Source of the DNA: Roseomonas sp.
GTDB taxonomy: Bacteria; Pseudomonadota; Alphaproteobacteria; Acetobacterales; Acetobacteraceae
Direction: 5' to 3'
Assembly (NCBI GenBank): GCA_020249505.1
Contig: JADCFN010000009.1
Location: 1 to 64,000 of the forward strand
DNA: 64,000 bases
Within the stretch, counting starts at the first letter, position 1. Each line of letters starts with the position of its first letter. A program made the translations under genes and the position numbers. This document shows, piece by piece, positions 35,975 to 44,894 of this stretch. The notes below the pieces were generated by a model. It saw only the letters and a list, made by a program, of their open reading frames with translations. It searched no databases and had not been told where the DNA came from.

Positions 35975-36514
35975 TCAGGGCGCAGGCGCGTTCGGCGAAA
36001 TCGAACGCAGATAGGCGATCAAATCCGCGCGGTTCTGCACGCTGGCAAGCCCGGCATAGGACATGCGATTGCCCGGCGCATAGGCGCGCGGATTGGCGAG
36101 CCAGGCATTCATATCCTCATAGTTCCAGACCTTATTGGCCATGGCACGAATGGCGGCGGAGTAGTTGAAGCCATCAATATGCGCGTGCTTGGCGCCAATA
36201 ATGCCATAGAGGTTCGGGCCAACGCCGGAACGCCCGCCTTCATTGAAGCTGTGGCAGGAAGCGCATTGGCGCTGCGCGATTTGCTGTCCGGATTGCACAT
36301 TGGCGGCCGCAAGCAGCGGTGAGATGGGATCAAGCGCCGGGGCGGCCGGGGCCGCGGCCACCGGGGCGGCCGCAGGCTCACCGATTTGAATGGCGGCTTG
36401 CTTCGGCGTTGTCGGGTGCACGACCAGGCGGCCAACAAGGCCCGCCATGCCGAAGGTCACACCTGCCGTCAGAATGGCAGCGAAAATCTTGTTCAGTTCA
36501 AGACTGTTACTCAT
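35975..36514 (-). CDS. Membrane-anchored cytochrome c (CycM-like)
   Basis: Class I cytochrome c of 179 residues, with an uncleaved N-terminal anchor (about residues 9-32, FAAILTAGVTFGMAGLVGRL), an alanine/proline linker (48-62), and the heme site CASCH at residues 84-88. A methionine in GNRMSYAG is the likely sixth ligand. CycM-type proteins carry electrons from the bc1 complex to cytochrome oxidase in alphaproteobacteria. ATG at 36514 is preferred to one 18 codons earlier. It is divergent from kdsB and lies 20 nt before the HisN-like gene. Confidence 0.9.
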   Translation of the reverse strand: MSNSLELNKIFAAILTAGVTFGMAGLVGRLVVHPTTPKQAAIQIGEPAAAPVAAAPAAPALDPISPLLAAANVQSGQQIAQRQCASCHSFNEGGRSGVGPNLYGIIGAKHAHIDGFNYSAAIRAMANKVWNYEDMNAWLANPRAYAPGNRMSYAGLASVQNRADLIAYLRSISPNAPAP

Positions 36515-36636
36515 GGCCAAGCTCTTCCTCACACCGGGCGCTGCCAGCCGGTTTGCACCCGGGGACACGCTTCTTTAGAACGCCGGGAACATATAGATCA
36601 CCCACCCCGCCGACAAGGCGGCCGGAGCCCTTTTCC

Positions 36637-37368
36637 TTGCGCCCCATCCTCGTCATCCCCGCCCGCATGGCCGCGACCCGCCTGCCCGGCAAGCCGCTGG
36701 CCGATATTCATGGCCGCCCCATGATCGCCCATGTGCTGGACCGCGCCCGGGAAGCCGGGATCGGCCCCCTGGCCGTTGCCTGCGCCGAGGAGGAAATCGC
36801 CGAAGCCGCCCGTGCCGCCGGGGCGCAGGCTGTATTGGTGGCCGATGATGTGCCCTCAGGCACAGACCGTGTGCAGCGCGCCATGAAGGCTTTGGACCCC
36901 GCGGGCGAGTTTGACGTGGTGGTCAATCTGCAAGGCGATTTCCCGACCATCCGGCCGGAGACACTGCGCGCCGTACTGGCCCCGCTGGAAGACCCCAGCG
37001 TGGATATCGGCACGCTGGTTTGCCCCATCGCGGATGAGGTTGAAGCACGCACCGATTCCTTCGTGAAATGTGCCTGCGCCTTCACCGGCGATGCCATGGT
37101 GGCGCCGGCATTGTATTTTTCGCGCCTGCCGATCCCCTGGGGGGATGGGCCGCGCTGGCATCATATTGGTGTCTATGCCTATCGGCGCGCTGCGCTTGAC
37201 CGTTTCGTGACGCTGCCGGCGAGCCCGCTAGAGCTGCGCGAAAAGCTGGAACAGCTCCGCGCCCTGGAAGCCGGCATGAAAATCAGCGCGGCGCGGGTGG
37301 AACACGGCCCCTTCGGCGTGGATACGCCCGAAGATCTTGAGCGCGCCCGCGCCCTTTTGGCCCCTTGA
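36637..37368 (+). CDS. kdsB: 3-deoxy-manno-octulosonate cytidylyltransferase
   Basis: Activates Kdo with CTP to CMP-Kdo for lipopolysaccharide core synthesis. The product is 243 residues when started at the TTG codon at 36637, with GGAG upstream and the family N-terminus LRPILVIPARMAATRLPGKP immediately following. Other motifs: VADDVPSGTDRV near residue 72, VVNLQGDFPTI near 98, and GVDTPEDLERAR at the end. An in-frame ATG lies far upstream at 36319, inside the divergent cytochrome gene. WaaA at 59.6 kb uses the product. pheA follows after 11 nt. Confidence 0.93.
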   Translation: MRPILVIPARMAATRLPGKPLADIHGRPMIAHVLDRAREAGIGPLAVACAEEEIAEAARAAGAQAVLVADDVPSGTDRVQRAMKALDPAGEFDVVVNLQGDFPTIRPETLRAVLAPLEDPSVDIGTLVCPIADEVEARTDSFVKCACAFTGDAMVAPALYFSRLPIPWGDGPRWHHIGVYAYRRAALDRFVTLPASPLELREKLEQLRALEAGMKISAARVEHGPFGVDTPEDLERARALLAP

Positions 37369-37379
37369 AGGATTGAACC

Positions 37380-38237
37380 ATGTCTGCCCATCGCATTGCC
37401 TTCCAGGGCGTACTCGGCGCCTATTCTGATCTTGCCTGCCGCGCTGCCTATCCGGGATCAGAGACCCTGCCCTGCCCTTCCTTTGAAGCGGCCATGGCGG
37501 CGCTGCGCGATGGGCAATGCGATCTGGCCATGCTGCCGTGCGAAAACTCCCTGGCAGGCCGCGTGCCCGATATTCACCGCATGCTGCCCGATTCCGGGCT
37601 TTTTGTGGTGGGCGAGCATTTCCAGCGCGTGGAACATTGCCTACTGGCGCCCAAGGGCGCGAGCCTTGCCACGCTGAAGCGCGCCCATAGCCATCCGGTC
37701 GCCTTGGGCCAGGTGCTGCGCCTGCTGAGGGACATGAACCTGACCCCGGTGATTGAAGCCGATACGGCGGGTGCGGCGGCGCTGATCGCCGAACGCGGCG
37801 GCGTGGAAGATGCCGCCATTGCCAGCGAATTGGCCGCCGAAATCTACGGCTTGGAAGTGCTGAAGCGGAACGTTGAGGACGAAGCACACAACACCACGCG
37901 CTTTTATGTGATGTCCCGCGACCGGTCCGACCCGCCCGCAGATGCGCCCAATGTGGTGACCACCTTTGTGTTTCAGGTGCGGTCCATCCCGGCGGCGCTT
38001 TATAAGGCGCTGGGCGGCTTTGCCACCAATGGGATCAATATGACCAAGCTGGAAAGCTATATGGTCGGCGGGCGCTTCGCCGCGACGCAATTCCTCTGCG
38101 ATGTCGATGGGCATCCTGATCAGCCGGCGCTCCGCCGTGCTTTTGAGGAGCTGGCCTTTTTCTCCTCCTCCATGAAGATTCTGGGGGCTTATCGCGCGCA
38201 TCCCTATAGGCTGGAGCAATCCACCCCGGCGGAATAA
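37380..38237 (+). CDS. pheA: Prephenate dehydratase
   Basis: Converts prephenate to phenylpyruvate in phenylalanine synthesis, 285 residues, monofunctional. The catalytic domain begins RIAFQGVLGAYSDLAC and includes the TTRF catalytic motif (HNTTRFYVMSRD near residue 175). The ACT regulatory domain spans about 197-275 with TNGINMTKLESYMVGG, the site of phenylalanine feedback. It is co-directional with kdsB, 11 nt away. The tRNA-Arg gene follows 58 nt later. Confidence 0.95.
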   Translation: MSAHRIAFQGVLGAYSDLACRAAYPGSETLPCPSFEAAMAALRDGQCDLAMLPCENSLAGRVPDIHRMLPDSGLFVVGEHFQRVEHCLLAPKGASLATLKRAHSHPVALGQVLRLLRDMNLTPVIEADTAGAAALIAERGGVEDAAIASELAAEIYGLEVLKRNVEDEAHNTTRFYVMSRDRSDPPADAPNVVTTFVFQVRSIPAALYKALGGFATNGINMTKLESYMVGGRFAATQFLCDVDGHPDQPALRRAFEELAFFSSSMKILGAYRAHPYRLEQSTPAE

Positions 38238-38295
38238 GAGGTTGGCCAGAGAGCCCTTCCCTTCAGGGCGCTGGTCAGGCTAGAAGTCTTTGAGT

Positions 38296-38372
38296 GGACC
38301 CGTAGCTCAGCTGGATAGAGCGTTGCCCTCCGAAGGCAAAGGTCGTACGTTCGAATCGTATCGGGTCCGCCA
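38296..38372 (+). tRNA. tRNA-Arg (anticodon CCG)
   Basis: Acceptor GGACCCG pairs with CGGGTCC, the D arm is GCTCAGCTGGATAGAGC, the anticodon stem TTGCC/GGCAA encloses CTCCGAA with anticodon CCG, and the T arm contains GTTCGAATC. CCA is encoded at 38370-38372. It reads arginine CGG codons. Confidence 0.96.
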
Positions 38373-38418
38373 GTTTTTCAATGGGTAGGCGGTGCCGCAC
38401 ACCGCCCCTTCCCCACCC

Positions 38419-39852
38419 TCAACAACACCCAAGCCGGTTGAGGTAATGCGCGCAAATAGCCTTTTCAAAGCCTGACCAGGCCTGCGCAAAGCCAGCGCGG
38501 GATGGCATAGCGGCGCGATAGGCCGCGCGCAATTCGCGCTGCGCCGCATCCAAATCAACACCCATCAGGCGGCCATTTTGCACCACACTGCGGCCCGCCA
38601 CCATCAACTCCCGCACATGGGAACGATTGCCGCGCGCGAATAGCAATTCAATCGGATCAACCGGCATCAGCGCATCTTCATCCAGCGCGGCACGGTCAAT
38701 GATCAGCAGGTCCGCCGGATTGCCTTCTGCCAAACGTCCACCTTCGCCGGCGCCAACTGCCTCACGCCCTGCTTCAAGCGCCATGCGCAAAATCGTGGAA
38801 GGTTCAAAGGCACGATCAAACCCCCAGCCCGCATGCAAGGACCAAAGCAGCCTAATTTCGCGAAGCGCGTCATCATCCTCATCAAAGGCCTGGCCATCAA
38901 TGCCCATCGCCACTTTGCAACCGCGCCTCAACATCTCGGCCACCGGCGCAATACCGGAACGGAGCGCGAGGTTGGAAGATGCATTGGTGACGATGGTGCA
39001 GCCGGCCTCAGCAATCATCTCCAACTCATCAGGTTCGGCGTAGACGCAATGCGCCAGCGTCAAGCGGGGTGACAGCAGGCCAATTTCCTTCCAGCGCTTC
39101 AGCATACCCTGGGGATAGGTGCGATCCGCCCAGGCGCGCTGGTACTGTGTTTCATAAAGATGTGTGGTGATGCGCCGGCCCGTGCGGGCGGAAGCTTCGG
39201 CAATCGCTTCCCATAGCGGTTCGCTGCACCATTGCGGGCCATTCGGCGCATATTGCACATCAAACATCGGGCTGCCGAGCGCGGCCGCCACGGCATCCAC
39301 CCGCGCCAATTGATCCTTGATTGGCATCATGGGCTGGGAGAGGAAGCGCGCTTCAATCTCTGCCCGCGCTGGCGCTTCAAGGCTGGCGAGTAAATCATCA
39401 TGCGCGCCATAAACCAGCGGGTTGCAATCACGCATCCCAATGCCGAAGGCGACACGCACGCCAACATCACGCGCGGCGCGCGCCATTGCCTCGGCTTCGG
39501 TCATATAATCCGTAAGGCCCATGGGGCGCACATGATGGATCATCACAGCGCCTTGGCCACCAAGCGCGGCGCGCGCCAGCGGTGCAAGGGTTGCCAAATA
39601 AGGATCAACCGGCGCCATCATCGCCAAGCGATGCAGCCAGGTTTCCAACGGCTTGCCGAAGCCACCCACTGAACTGGACCGCAAGGGCCGTGCGTGATCA
39701 TGCGCATTCACCAAGGCGGGCATGATGATCACATCCTCAGGCGTATCCCCGGCAGCAGCAATGCGCGCGATGCGACCATCTTCGATGGTAAGGCTGAATT
39801 GTGTCTTCCGCCCTGTGGTATCCAAGCCTTCGGTCGCATTGATCACGCGCAT
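38419..39852 (-). CDS. Amidohydrolase family protein
   Basis: Metal-dependent hydrolase of 477 residues in the cytosine deaminase/chlorohydrolase (TrzN/AtzA-like) group. Metal ligands follow the family pattern: HDH in PALVNAHDHARP near residue 52, His in THLYETQYQR near 246, His in LTLAHCVYAEP near 280, and Asp in MGIDGQAFDEDD near 330. It should deaminate or hydrolyse a heterocyclic or amide substrate. It is the last gene of a minus-strand locus holding two binding proteins, an ABC importer and a cyclic amidase. The 32-nt gap to the upstream gene suggests co-transcription. Confidence 0.85.
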   Translation of the reverse strand: MRVINATEGLDTTGRKTQFSLTIEDGRIARIAAAGDTPEDVIIMPALVNAHDHARPLRSSSVGGFGKPLETWLHRLAMMAPVDPYLATLAPLARAALGGQGAVMIHHVRPMGLTDYMTEAEAMARAARDVGVRVAFGIGMRDCNPLVYGAHDDLLASLEAPARAEIEARFLSQPMMPIKDQLARVDAVAAALGSPMFDVQYAPNGPQWCSEPLWEAIAEASARTGRRITTHLYETQYQRAWADRTYPQGMLKRWKEIGLLSPRLTLAHCVYAEPDELEMIAEAGCTIVTNASSNLALRSGIAPVAEMLRRGCKVAMGIDGQAFDEDDDALREIRLLWSLHAGWGFDRAFEPSTILRMALEAGREAVGAGEGGRLAEGNPADLLIIDRAALDEDALMPVDPIELLFARGNRSHVRELMVAGRSVVQNGRLMGVDLDAAQRELRAAYRAAMPSRAGFAQAWSGFEKAICAHYLNRLGCC

Positions 39853-39883
39853 CTTCTACCCCTCTAAGTGCGAAACTGGTGCG

Positions 39884-40930
39884 TTACGCAGCCGGGCGCG
39901 GCAAGGCGCGGTCGGTGCGTGGCGGCAGGAAGGAACGGTTGAACACTTCCGAGACCTGCGGCGCGCGCGGCAGTTGGAAGGCTTCCTGGATTTGCTCGAT
40001 TCCCTTTTGCATCCGCGCATCGGAAACATCGCCGGCACCAAGGCTTTCAGTTTCCGGCGTGAAGATATGGTTTTTATAGGTAAAGATGACGCGGCGTGCC
40101 TCGATCTCAGGATTGATGGTGGGTTCCACTCGCGCCATCACACGCCCGGCCTCGGCCGGGTTTGCATTCATTTCAAGCATCGCGCGATTGATGGCGCGCA
40201 CCAAGCCCGCCACCGCGCGCGGATTTTCACGGATAAGGCGTTGGGAGACCATGACGCCATTGGAATAGGCGGCAATGCCGTGATCCGCATACATGATAAA
40301 GCGATAATCCTTGTCAGGATCCTGGCGCATGCCAAACAGATTCATGTAGGATGTGACGGTAAAAACAAAGCCGCCCTGCACCTGGTCCTGCACCAACATC
40401 ATTTCCTGCACATTGGGGGCGATATTCACCACCTCCACCTTGCTTGCATCAATGCCGTTCAGGCGGGCGAAAAGCGGAAAAAGACGATGAGTCGCCGCAC
40501 CGGCGGGGGAGGTGAAGCGCTTGCCTTCCAAATCCTTTAATGCGCGAATGGGCGCACTCGCCTTATGCACAATGGCAAGCGGCGATTTATTGTAGATCAT
40601 ATAAACCATCACCGGCGCCTCATTCGGGCGTGCCGCGGCTTGCTGGATAATGGCACCCATATCGCCAAAGCCGGCATCATAAGCGCCGCCCATGATGCGC
40701 GTGACAGTGGCGGCGGAACCTTCGCCCTGATCAATCGTCACATCCAGGCCTTCGGCGGCGAAATAACCGCGATCCCGCGCATGGAAATACCAGGCATGAA
40801 TACCCTGATAGCGCCAATCCAAGGTGAAGCGGAGCCGCGTGGGTGCCCCTTGCGCAACCGCAGCCTGGAAGCGCGCAGCAGCACCAAGCGCACCGGCGGC
40901 CAGAACGGATTTCAGGAAATTACGGCGCAT
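39884..40930 (-). CDS. NMT1/THI5-like ABC substrate-binding protein (copy B)
   Basis: Periplasmic receptor of 348 residues with a signal at the start (RNFLKSVLAAGALGAAARFQ). The family pattern is LDWRYQGIHAWYFHARDRGYF near residue 36, GLDVTIDQGEGSAATV, and YDAGFGDM. The end carries EVFNRSFLPP, shared with the second receptor at 44895-45938. The family binds sulfonates, nitrate and pyrimidine or thiamine precursors. It lies just downstream of the permease gene. Confidence 0.9.
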   Translation of the reverse strand: MRRNFLKSVLAAGALGAAARFQAAVAQGAPTRLRFTLDWRYQGIHAWYFHARDRGYFAAEGLDVTIDQGEGSAATVTRIMGGAYDAGFGDMGAIIQQAAARPNEAPVMVYMIYNKSPLAIVHKASAPIRALKDLEGKRFTSPAGAATHRLFPLFARLNGIDASKVEVVNIAPNVQEMMLVQDQVQGGFVFTVTSYMNLFGMRQDPDKDYRFIMYADHGIAAYSNGVMVSQRLIRENPRAVAGLVRAINRAMLEMNANPAEAGRVMARVEPTINPEIEARRVIFTYKNHIFTPETESLGAGDVSDARMQKGIEQIQEAFQLPRAPQVSEVFNRSFLPPRTDRALPRPAA

Positions 40931-40969
40931 ATTGCAAATCTCCAGGAAGGGGGTTGAACCAGAGGGATT

Positions 40970-41752
40970 TCAGCTTGCCGCCAGATCGGTCTTGCGATGC
41001 GCCCAGCCGGTGACGCGGTGTTCGATCAGCGAGAAAATCGCGTAGAGCGAGACGCCAAGACCAGCGAGCACAAAAAGCCCCGCAAAAACCAAGGGCACAT
41101 TGAAGGAGGAGGAGGCGATCATCATCATATTGCCGATGCCGCGATTGGACGCGACGGTTTCCGCGACAACCGAACCAACAAAGGCCAAAGCAATCGCCAC
41201 CTTCAGGGAGGCGAAGAAATAAGGCATGGCCCGCGGCAGGGACACATTCCAAAGAATATCGAGCTTTGATGCCTTGAGGGTTTTCATGACATCCTCAAGC
41301 TCTGGCTCCACGGTTGCGATGCCGGTCGCGACATTCACCACAATCGGGAAAATGCAAATGATCATGGCGGTCAGGATCGCAGGCACCGTACCTGCGCCAT
41401 ACCAAAGCACAAAAATCGGCACCACCGCGACCTTGGGGATGGAGGAAAATCCAACGAGCAGCGGATAGGCGGTATCATAGGCCAGGCGCGATGAACCAAT
41501 CAGCACACCAATCGCGACGCCAATCGCAACGCCAAAGCCAAAGCCGACCAAGGTTGTATAGAGCGTCTGATAGGTATGTGGCCAAATCGCCGGCCAGAAT
41601 TTGATCAGCGCGGCGATGATCTGTGTTGGGCGCGGCAGCAGAATATCGGAGATATTTGCAGCTAGGCAAAATACTTCCCAAAACGTAAAGACGCCGATGA
41701 TGAGCGCGGTGGAAGCGGCCTTGTCACGAGCAAGATCAAGAATGCGCTGCAT
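40970..41752 (-). CDS. ABC transporter permease (SsuC/TauC-type)
   Basis: Inner-membrane permease of 260 residues in the taurine/nitrate/pyrimidine uptake family (SsuC, TauC, ThiX). About six helices. The EAA loop reads ELEDVMKTLKASKLDILWNVSLP (about residues 155-177). ATG at 41752 is taken because MQRILDLARDK is a normal family N-terminus and the frame upstream overlaps the ATPase gene. It follows that gene by four bases and acts with it. Confidence 0.91.
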   Translation of the reverse strand: MQRILDLARDKAASTALIIGVFTFWEVFCLAANISDILLPRPTQIIAALIKFWPAIWPHTYQTLYTTLVGFGFGVAIGVAIGVLIGSSRLAYDTAYPLLVGFSSIPKVAVVPIFVLWYGAGTVPAILTAMIICIFPIVVNVATGIATVEPELEDVMKTLKASKLDILWNVSLPRAMPYFFASLKVAIALAFVGSVVAETVASNRGIGNMMMIASSSFNVPLVFAGLFVLAGLGVSLYAIFSLIEHRVTGWAHRKTDLAAS

Positions 41753-41756
41753 GGCT

Positions 41757-42623
41757 TCAGCCCTGCCCTGGCGGGTGGTTGACAATGCCGGTGCCGCCGC
41801 GTGCACCAACAATCATGGCGCGCAGGCGCTGATTGAGCGCGACAAAATCCGGCTGAAAGGTCATTTCAATGGTGCGCGGGCGCGGCATCTCCACTGGCGA
41901 GTCATCCAAAATACGCCCAGGCCGCGCGCTCATCACACAAATGCGATTGGCGAGGTAAGCGGCTTCCCGCAAATCATGCGTCACCAGCAGCACCGTCAGC
42001 TTCTTGGAAAGCCACAGATCCTGCATGATGGCCCAGAGCTCTTCGCGCGTGAATTGATCCAGCGCGCCGAAGGGTTCATCGAGCAGCAGTAATTCCGGTT
42101 CATGGATCAGCGCGCGGCAGAGATTGGCGCGCTGCATCATCCCGCCCGAAAGCTGCCAGGGATATTTGTCGCCAAAGCCGGCAAGCCCAACCTGTGCCAA
42201 CAACGCTTCAACGCGGTCGCGAAATTCGCCCTTGCGCTTGGCGGAAAATTCACCACGAAAGGGCGGCACAATCTTAAGCGGCAACATCACATTGTCGCGG
42301 ATATTGAGCCAAGGCAGCAGTGTTGGATTCTGATAGGCCATGCCGATCCGGATCGGGTTGGCGCCAATCTCTCGCCCGCCGATAAAGACGTAACCGGAAG
42401 ACGGTTTCAGCAATTCGCTGACCATTTTCAAGATGGTGGATTTGCCGCAGCCGGAAGGCCCGACCAACGCCACGAAATCCCCCTCGGCGATCGTCAAATC
42501 TGTGGGTTGCAGCGCCTGCACGGCCTTCTCGCCACGCCCGAAAGTGACGGACGCCTGTTCGAAGGCAATGAAAGGCCGCGCGACAGGCGCGGCGATACTT
42601 GATGCGGCAGTCATGGCATTCAT
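41757..42623 (-). CDS. ABC transporter ATPase (SsuB/TauB-type)
   Basis: Cytoplasmic ATPase of 288 residues. Walker A GPSGCGKST near residue 56, Q-loop MAYQNPTLLPW near 96, signature LSGGMMQR near 152, Walker B LLLLDEPFGALD near 171, and switch histidine in LLVTHDLREA. It pairs with the adjacent permease. Its start overlaps the cyclic amidase stop by four nucleotides (ATGA), which links transport and catabolism translationally. Confidence 0.94.
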   Translation of the reverse strand: MNAMTAASSIAAPVARPFIAFEQASVTFGRGEKAVQALQPTDLTIAEGDFVALVGPSGCGKSTILKMVSELLKPSSGYVFIGGREIGANPIRIGMAYQNPTLLPWLNIRDNVMLPLKIVPPFRGEFSAKRKGEFRDRVEALLAQVGLAGFGDKYPWQLSGGMMQRANLCRALIHEPELLLLDEPFGALDQFTREELWAIMQDLWLSKKLTVLLVTHDLREAAYLANRICVMSARPGRILDDSPVEMPRPRTIEMTFQPDFVALNQRLRAMIVGARGGTGIVNHPPGQG

Positions 42624-44077
42624 GAAGCAGTCCCGGCAGATACTTTGGCTGGGCCTTGCAAAACCGCTGCCAGAGTTTGGTCTGTGTTGAGCGGCTTTGC
42701 TTGCGGCATGCGCTGGATATCGGTGACCTGCCTGCCCCAGCCAGACGTCGCCCCAATCAACTTCCGGTCGCGCTGCACGAAACGGCCACGTACCAGGGTA
42801 TGAATCGGAATACCGGTGACGCTGACACCTTCAAAAGGCGTGATTCGCGCGCGAACGGAATGCAGCGCCTCTGCGCGGATCACCTCGGTCCTTTCCATAT
42901 CCACCACAGCGATATCGGCATGGGCGCCGATTTCAATCCGCCCCTTCATTGGCCAGAGACCAAAGGATTGGGCGGGATTTTCTGCTGAAATCTTCACGTA
43001 ATGCTCAAGGCTTATGCGGCCCTTTGCCACTTCATTGAGCATCAGCGGCATTTGCGTTTCCACGCCCGGGAAGCCGCAATCAGCGCGCCAGATGATGTCC
43101 TGTTGCTTTTCTTCGGGCGTATGGGGCGCGTGATCGGTTGCGATCATATCCACAACGCCAGTCCGTAGAGCCTCCCAGATCGCTAGCGAATCCGAATGCT
43201 CCCGCACCGGAGGATTGACGCGAATGATGGACCCAAGCCGCGCATAATCCCGCGTGTCCAACAGCAGGTAGCAAGGGCAGGTCTCACCGGTAATGTCCAC
43301 GCCGCGCGCCTTGGCTTCTGCCAAGGGCCGCAGTTCAAGCGCCGAGGAGATGTGCAGCACATGCACGCGCGCCCCGGTCCAGCCAGCCAATTCCGCAGCG
43401 CGCGCCACGGCTTCCGCGGCCACAATCGCAGGCCTTGCCGCAATATGCGCCAGCGGGTCATTGCGCCCTGCTGCCATCAGCCTTTCCTGGCGCCAGGCCA
43501 TGATCGAAGCGGTTTCTGCATGGAGTGAAATGCGCAAGCCCGATGGCGCGATGATTTCAAACCCTTCCAACATCGCGCCCGTTGAGGGCGAGGGCAGATT
43601 GCCGAAGGTATTGCCCATGAAGCATTTGAAGGCATTCACGCCGCCGGCGATCAAGCCTTCAAGTTCCCCGATATTGTCTTCTGCGAGCAGCCCGTAAATG
43701 CCGTAATCAACATGAGCCTTTGCAGCGGCCGCCTGCTTCTCGCGCAATTCCTTGACAGAACGCGTCGGCGGATCGGTATTGGGCATTTCGAAGACGGTGG
43801 TCGTGCCACCCATGGCGGCAGCGGCGGAACCGGTGCGCCAATCTTCCTTATGGGTATAGCCGGGCTCACGGAAATGCACATGCACGTCAATCGCGCCTGG
43901 CAGGATGTATTTGCCGGAAACATCCACAACCTCCCGCGCGGGTGGCATGGCTTCCGGCGCGCCAACCGCCAGGATCAGCCCATTCTTGATGGCGACATCG
44001 GCGCGAAAGCGCGCGCGGGAATTCACCACAATGCCGCCGGCGAGAATTGTATCCGCCATAAAAATCTTGTCGTTCAT
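42620..44077 (-). CDS. Cyclic amidase of the dihydroorotase/hydantoinase family
   Basis: Metal-dependent cyclic amide hydrolase of 485 residues. The HVHFREPGYTHKEDW signature (HxH ligands) is near residue 60, the bridging carboxylated lysine is probably in AFKCFMGNTFG near 155, a histidine ligand lies in SLHAETASIM, and the aspartate in IATDHAPHT. Sequence is closest to dihydroorotase/allantoinase-like enzymes rather than canonical PyrC. ATG at 44077 has GAGGAT upstream and is preferred to a start ten codons earlier. It sits between the SDR and the ABC ATPase genes. It presumably opens a ring such as hydantoin, dihydropyrimidine or a related lactam. Confidence 0.86.
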   Translation of the reverse strand: MNDKIFMADTILAGGIVVNSRARFRADVAIKNGLILAVGAPEAMPPAREVVDVSGKYILPGAIDVHVHFREPGYTHKEDWRTGSAAAAMGGTTTVFEMPNTDPPTRSVKELREKQAAAAKAHVDYGIYGLLAEDNIGELEGLIAGGVNAFKCFMGNTFGNLPSPSTGAMLEGFEIIAPSGLRISLHAETASIMAWRQERLMAAGRNDPLAHIAARPAIVAAEAVARAAELAGWTGARVHVLHISSALELRPLAEAKARGVDITGETCPCYLLLDTRDYARLGSIIRVNPPVREHSDSLAIWEALRTGVVDMIATDHAPHTPEEKQQDIIWRADCGFPGVETQMPLMLNEVAKGRISLEHYVKISAENPAQSFGLWPMKGRIEIGAHADIAVVDMERTEVIRAEALHSVRARITPFEGVSVTGIPIHTLVRGRFVQRDRKLIGATSGWGRQVTDIQRMPQAKPLNTDQTLAAVLQGPAKVSAGTAS

Positions 44078-44084
44078 GATATCC

Positions 44085-44879
44085 TCACAGCATGGCCCAG
44101 CCGCCATCTACCGGCAGGTCAACCCCGGTGATTTGGCGGGAAATATCGGAAGCCAGGAACAGGCAGGCATGCGCCACATCCTCATCCGTGGAAACGCGCC
44201 GCAGCGCATAATCGGCAGCGTGTTTTTCAACGGCTGCGGCTTCACTGATACCAAGGCGCTTAGCCATTTCCGGCACAACCTTGGTGCGAAAGCGCGGGCC
44301 ATCCACCATGCCGGGGGCAACGCAATTCACATTGATGTTGTAAGGGCCGGCTTCCAGCGCGAAGCTTTTGGTGATGCCGCGCAAACCCCATTTGGATGCG
44401 GAATAGGCCATGCGCCCGGCACGGCCACGCATACCGAAAGTACCACCCACATTCACAATCTTGCCGTCCTGCTGAGCAATCATGGTCGGCAGACAGGCGC
44501 GCATGGTGTTGAAGCAACCGCGCATATTCAAATGCACGATTTCATCGAATTCCTCTTCGGTGGTTTCCCAGCCGGTCTTGCCGATGGGGCCCGAACCTCC
44601 GGCGACATTCACCAAAATATCAATGCGCCCGCCAAAGCTTGTGCGGGTTTTCGCCATCGCAGCTTCGCAGGCGACACCCGAGGTGATGTCGCAGGCAATC
44701 ACAATCGCTTCTGCCCCAAGCGCACGGGCTTCACCCGCCACAGGTTCAATCGCCGCGACATCTCGGCCAATCAGTGCCAGCCGACAGCCTTCGCGCGCGA
44801 AGCCCAGCGTTACGGCCGCACCCATCCCCTTCGCCGGGCCGGTGATGACCGCGACGCGCCCTTTCAGATTCAATTCCAT
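44085..44879 (-). CDS. Short-chain dehydrogenase/reductase in the cyclic amidase locus
   Basis: NAD(P)-dependent oxidoreductase of 264 residues, classical SDR. Cofactor motif TGPAKGMG near residue 13, the NVAGG motif near 94, catalytic serine probably in the segment around NVGGTFGMRG, and YSASK (Tyr about 160, Lys 164). It ends at 44085, eight bases before the cyclic amidase start. It may oxidise or reduce a ring or side-chain alcohol of the imported compound; the substrate cannot be read. The N-terminal glycine motif deviates from the usual TGxxxGIG (GMG). Confidence 0.9.
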   Translation of the reverse strand: MELNLKGRVAVITGPAKGMGAAVTLGFAREGCRLALIGRDVAAIEPVAGEARALGAEAIVIACDITSGVACEAAMAKTRTSFGGRIDILVNVAGGSGPIGKTGWETTEEEFDEIVHLNMRGCFNTMRACLPTMIAQQDGKIVNVGGTFGMRGRAGRMAYSASKWGLRGITKSFALEAGPYNINVNCVAPGMVDGPRFRTKVVPEMAKRLGISEAAAVEKHAADYALRRVSTDEDVAHACLFLASDISRQITGVDLPVDGGWAML

Positions 44880-44894
44880 GATGGTTTCCTGTGG

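Noticed and set aside
38388-38406. 7-bp hairpin after tRNA-Arg as a terminator
   Set aside because: The stem is short and neither strand shows a T-tract behind it.
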